A stretch of 8,446 nucleotides of DNA from Candidatus Melainabacteria bacterium (GTDB taxonomy: Bacteria; Cyanobacteriota; Vampirovibrionia; Obscuribacterales; Obscuribacteraceae). Made by a program: the position numbers and the translations under genes. The stretch covers positions 1 through 8,446 of the forward strand of contig JACMKL010000720.1 in NCBI GenBank assembly GCA_014380105.1, read 5' to 3'. The notes under the pieces are model-generated. The model had not been told where the DNA came from. It saw only the letters and a list, made by a program, of their open reading frames with translations, and did not search any database. Below are positions 6,688 to 8,446 of the stretch, piece by piece. Position 1 is the stretch's first letter. Every line of letters begins with the position of its first letter.

Positions 6688-7262
6688 TTTTTATCTATCT
6701 CGACATAACGGTCTGCCCAAGTCTTTTTGGCTCTAGCTGTTTCCATCTCTTGATACGAAGCATTCGGTCCGAGACCAAGTTCTCGCCGCTCTCTTGTCGC
6801 AAATAGATTTAGTGCACCCTCAACCGTTTTAGGAAAGGCATCATTCGGACCCAATCCCAGAGCTTCGCGAATGGCAGGGCGAGCTTCCGGCGAGGAATTG
6901 TTGTAGATATCCAGCAACTCTTTGGCAACACCTCTAAATACACGCTCTGATGGTGCATTCGGAGGCAAATTATAACCGGAACGCAACTCTGCCGGACTTT
7001 TAGCAAGAAATTCCTTTTCGTCCTTATACTGCTTCCAGAGATCAACCCGGTCTTCTGGATTGTGACCCTGCGCGACTTTTGTTTCGGACGCTTCGGTCGC
7101 CGGCACAGTTTCTGGTGAATATTGCCTCGCGACTGCGCGCATTTGTTCACGCTGATCTGCAGGCGTGATATTCCAATTAGGCTGCTGAATAATATCGCCA
7201 GCAACGCCCGGATTATCGAGTTGCTCTGCTGTTTGACCAGCTGTTTCGTTGCCCTTAACCAT
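6684..7262 (-). CDS. 192-residue protein with three LxPN helical modules, unknown function
   Basis: The ATG at 7262 is chosen because GGAG (7272-7275) lies nine bases upstream; an in-frame TTG at 7307 would add 15 residues but lacks this support. Residues 1-70 are polar and Gln/Asn-rich, with no signal peptide or membrane helix. Residues 72-192 are helical and carry three related units: YNLPPNAPSERVFRGVAKEL (97-116), LGLGPNDAFPKTVEGALNLF (135-154) and LGLGPNASYQEMETARAKK (162-180). The turn plus helix recalls the first part of a J-domain (LGLxxxAS-x-EE), but no HPD motif is present, so it is not a working DnaJ cochaperone. It follows the protease gene by 75 bases and probably shares its transcript. 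It could be a substrate, regulator or partner of the protease; this is inference. I do not recognise the family. Confidence 0.72.
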   Translation of the reverse strand: MVKGNETAGQTAEQLDNPGVAGDIIQQPNWNITPADQREQMRAVARQYSPETVPATEASETKVAQGHNPEDRVDLWKQYKDEKEFLAKSPAELRSGYNLPPNAPSERVFRGVAKELLDIYNNSSPEARPAIREALGLGPNDAFPKTVEGALNLFATRERRELGLGPNASYQEMETARAKKTWADRYVEIDKN

Positions 7263-7271
7263 AAAAGCGCG

Positions 7272-7275
7272 CTCC
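7272..7275 (-). promoter_or_regulatory. Ribosome binding site deciding the start of the LxPN protein
   Basis: GGAG on the minus strand, nine bases before the ATG at 7262. It argues against the longer TTG start at 7307 and the in-frame ATGs at 7292 and 7286. Confidence 0.6.
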
Positions 7276-7337
7276 AAAGGGGACATCCACATCAATATCT
7301 GCCCCAAATGTAGAGTTCTGAAGCATCGATCCGGAAG

Positions 7338-8282
7338 TCAGCGCTGGCGTGGCTGCGGGGCTGTGACGCGCAGACTCTCTCTAATCATCGTGTCGCGAAT
7401 AGTGGGATTGATCGGCGTTCCGATCGAATAACGCCTTAATACAGCGTCAAATTCCCTCTCCGTGCGAGCGTTGTTGGGCACCTGCCACGGGTCGGGTCCG
7501 CGGGTGACCAATCCAACCACCTCCCGTCTGTCGTTGTAAATAGGACCACCCGAATTGCCTTCAATAGTGTTGGAACGAGTGAATATTTCCGGCTGATTTC
7601 GGCGACCACCGCGCGGCTGAGACAAAGCTCTTTGAATTCCATCAAGTTGAGCCGGATGTGCGTACGGAGAAGAAGCACCGCCCGGAAAGCCAACCGCCAA
7701 ACCACGTCCGATTTCTCCAGGGTTTTCTGCAATGCGTGCTGGGCGACAAACTTCTGCCGTCCGGGCACCAGTTCTAACCACCAACGCGGCTCTATCATTT
7801 GCCACATCAACGTGACCAACTGTTGCCGGATAGCGAGTGCCATCCGCCATTACAACGGCGTTTCCACTCTCTCGTTCTCTCGCTCTAGCACCAAACAAAT
7901 CAGGCCTTACCACATGTGCGTTCGTCGCCACAATGCAAGTATCTGGCGTGGCGCCGATTGCTACTCCACTGCCCGCTCCCCTTCCCGAATGAACTTGCAC
8001 CGCTTCACGGCGCACTTGCCTCCAAATATCTCCAAAGTCGAGAATTCCTGTGGCATTGGCGATGTCTTGTGCACTTTGATATTCACATCCACGAGATGCG
8101 ATGCCGGTTCTAAGCGTCGGAATCTGATCTCCCGTGGGCTGAGTTCTACAAGTACGTCCCTCCAAGTCAGTGACGGGTCTACTGTCTACATCTGCATAAA
8201 GTGCGCGCGCAACATCCAGGCGCGTTGTTTCCGAATTTTTTTCTGGCGACCGCCGCGCAGTCTCTGCTGAAACATCACTCAT
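7338..8282 (-). CDS. Trypsin-like (HtrA-type fold) serine protease without PDZ domain
   Basis: The ATG at 8282 is preceded by AGAGG (8295-8291) at eight bases, so the 314-residue form is preferred over an in-frame TTG at 8318. Residues 1-80 are polar and include C45 and C66; no signal peptide is visible. The protease domain covers about 84-300. Its triad is H123 in VATNAHVV, D163 in NDRAALVV and S244 in EGNSGGPIYN, in the order and spacing of chymotrypsin-fold S1 enzymes. GSGVAIG (105-111) is the usual strand before the His. The protein ends soon after the domain, so the PDZ domains of classical HtrA/Deg proteases are absent. All three catalytic residues are present, so it is probably active. 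Location is uncertain: cytoplasmic or exported by a route not read from a Sec signal. The LxPN gene follows 75 bases downstream. Confidence 0.9.
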   Translation of the reverse strand: MSDVSAETARRSPEKNSETTRLDVARALYADVDSRPVTDLEGRTCRTQPTGDQIPTLRTGIASRGCEYQSAQDIANATGILDFGDIWRQVRREAVQVHSGRGAGSGVAIGATPDTCIVATNAHVVRPDLFGARARERESGNAVVMADGTRYPATVGHVDVANDRAALVVRTGARTAEVCRPARIAENPGEIGRGLAVGFPGGASSPYAHPAQLDGIQRALSQPRGGRRNQPEIFTRSNTIEGNSGGPIYNDRREVVGLVTRGPDPWQVPNNARTEREFDAVLRRYSIGTPINPTIRDTMIRESLRVTAPQPRQR

Positions 8283-8446
8283 CGTGTAAACCTCTTTTTT
8301 TAAAAGCGACAAAGTCAAAACAGAAGCGATTGCGGCCCGAATTGCTCAAACTTCCCAAGAAGAAATCTCGGGAAAAAGCATGTTCATTTAGGAAAAAGGG
8401 GGTGCCGCACCGGCTCCACGAAAACAGCTTAGGAGCGTAAGTTGAC
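8283..8446 (-). promoter_or_regulatory. Leader region upstream of the protease, with hairpin at 8352-8374
   Basis: No convincing gene is seen here. The Shine-Dalgarno AGAGG is at 8295-8291. On the transcript strand TTCCCGAGA (8374-8366) can pair with TCTTGGGAA (8360-8352) around a TTTCT loop: eight Watson-Crick pairs and one G-U. No U-tract follows, so it is not a standard terminator; it may be a leader RNA structure. Further upstream, GCCG-GTG-CGGC followed by ACCCCCTTTTT (about 8393-8414) could be a weak terminator of a gene beyond the right edge. I see no clear -35/-10 pair. Confidence 0.35.

Noticed and set aside
7305..7307. TTG start giving a 207-residue LxPN protein
   Set aside because: The ATG at 7262 has a well-spaced GGAG, and the extra residues fall in the intergenic gap.
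7632..8270. Plus-strand open frame of 212 codons opposite the protease
   Set aside because: Antisense shadow; Cys/Arg/Ser-rich translation without domain, while the minus strand has an intact catalytic triad.
8275..8445. Minus-strand frame open from the right edge for 57 codons, ending at a TGA that overlaps the protease start
   Set aside because: It could be the end of an upstream gene, but it is very Phe-rich, contains the leader hairpin and the Shine-Dalgarno, and has no recognisable motif; a chance open frame is more likely.

Overview
The window looks like chromosomal DNA of moderate GC from a Gram-negative-type bacterium. The protein style (very large helical-repeat proteins, a divergent SpoIIM-like/RDD membrane pair, short Ala/Gly/Asn-rich accessory proteins) reminds me of Candidatus Obscuribacterales (Melainabacteria/Vampirovibrionia, non-photosynthetic relatives of cyanobacteria). 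That placement is an inference from style alone; there is no rRNA or marker gene here.

Layout. Six of seven genes lie on the minus strand. From right to left: (i) a trypsin-like serine protease without PDZ domain (8282-7338), followed after 75 bp by a 192-residue protein with three LxPN helical modules (7262-6684), probably one transcript. (ii) An RDD-family membrane protein on the plus strand (5908-6687), tail-to-tail with the 192-residue gene and sharing a CTAG double stop. (iii) Head-to-head with RDD, a minus-strand operon: SpoIIM/DUF95 membrane protein (5851-4847), a membrane-anchored class A beta-lactamase-fold serine hydrolase (4776-3694) and a small secreted/two-helix membrane protein (3697-3227) that starts on a TTG overlapping the hydrolase stop. 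(iv) The 5' part of a very large repeat protein (3086 to beyond the left edge, 1028 codons visible).

Working together. The SpoIIM-like, RDD, hydrolase and 156-residue proteins are all membrane or envelope proteins; SpoIIM/DUF95 and RDD genes are often neighbours in bacteria, so this centre block is plausibly an envelope or cell-wall module. The hydrolase has SxxK, SDN and KTG motifs but a shortened omega loop, which favours a peptidoglycan target or a degenerate enzyme over antibiotic resistance. The flanking large repeat protein and the protease/LxPN pair are accessory-type genes of unknown role.

No tRNA, rRNA, CRISPR array, insertion sequence or phage gene was seen. No complete known defence or mobile system is present. 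The most unusual items are the large protein with an internal 79-residue duplication followed by an Ala/Gly hydrophobic stretch, the LxPN module protein, the hairpin between spoIIM and the hydrolase, and the very compact divergent and convergent junctions.
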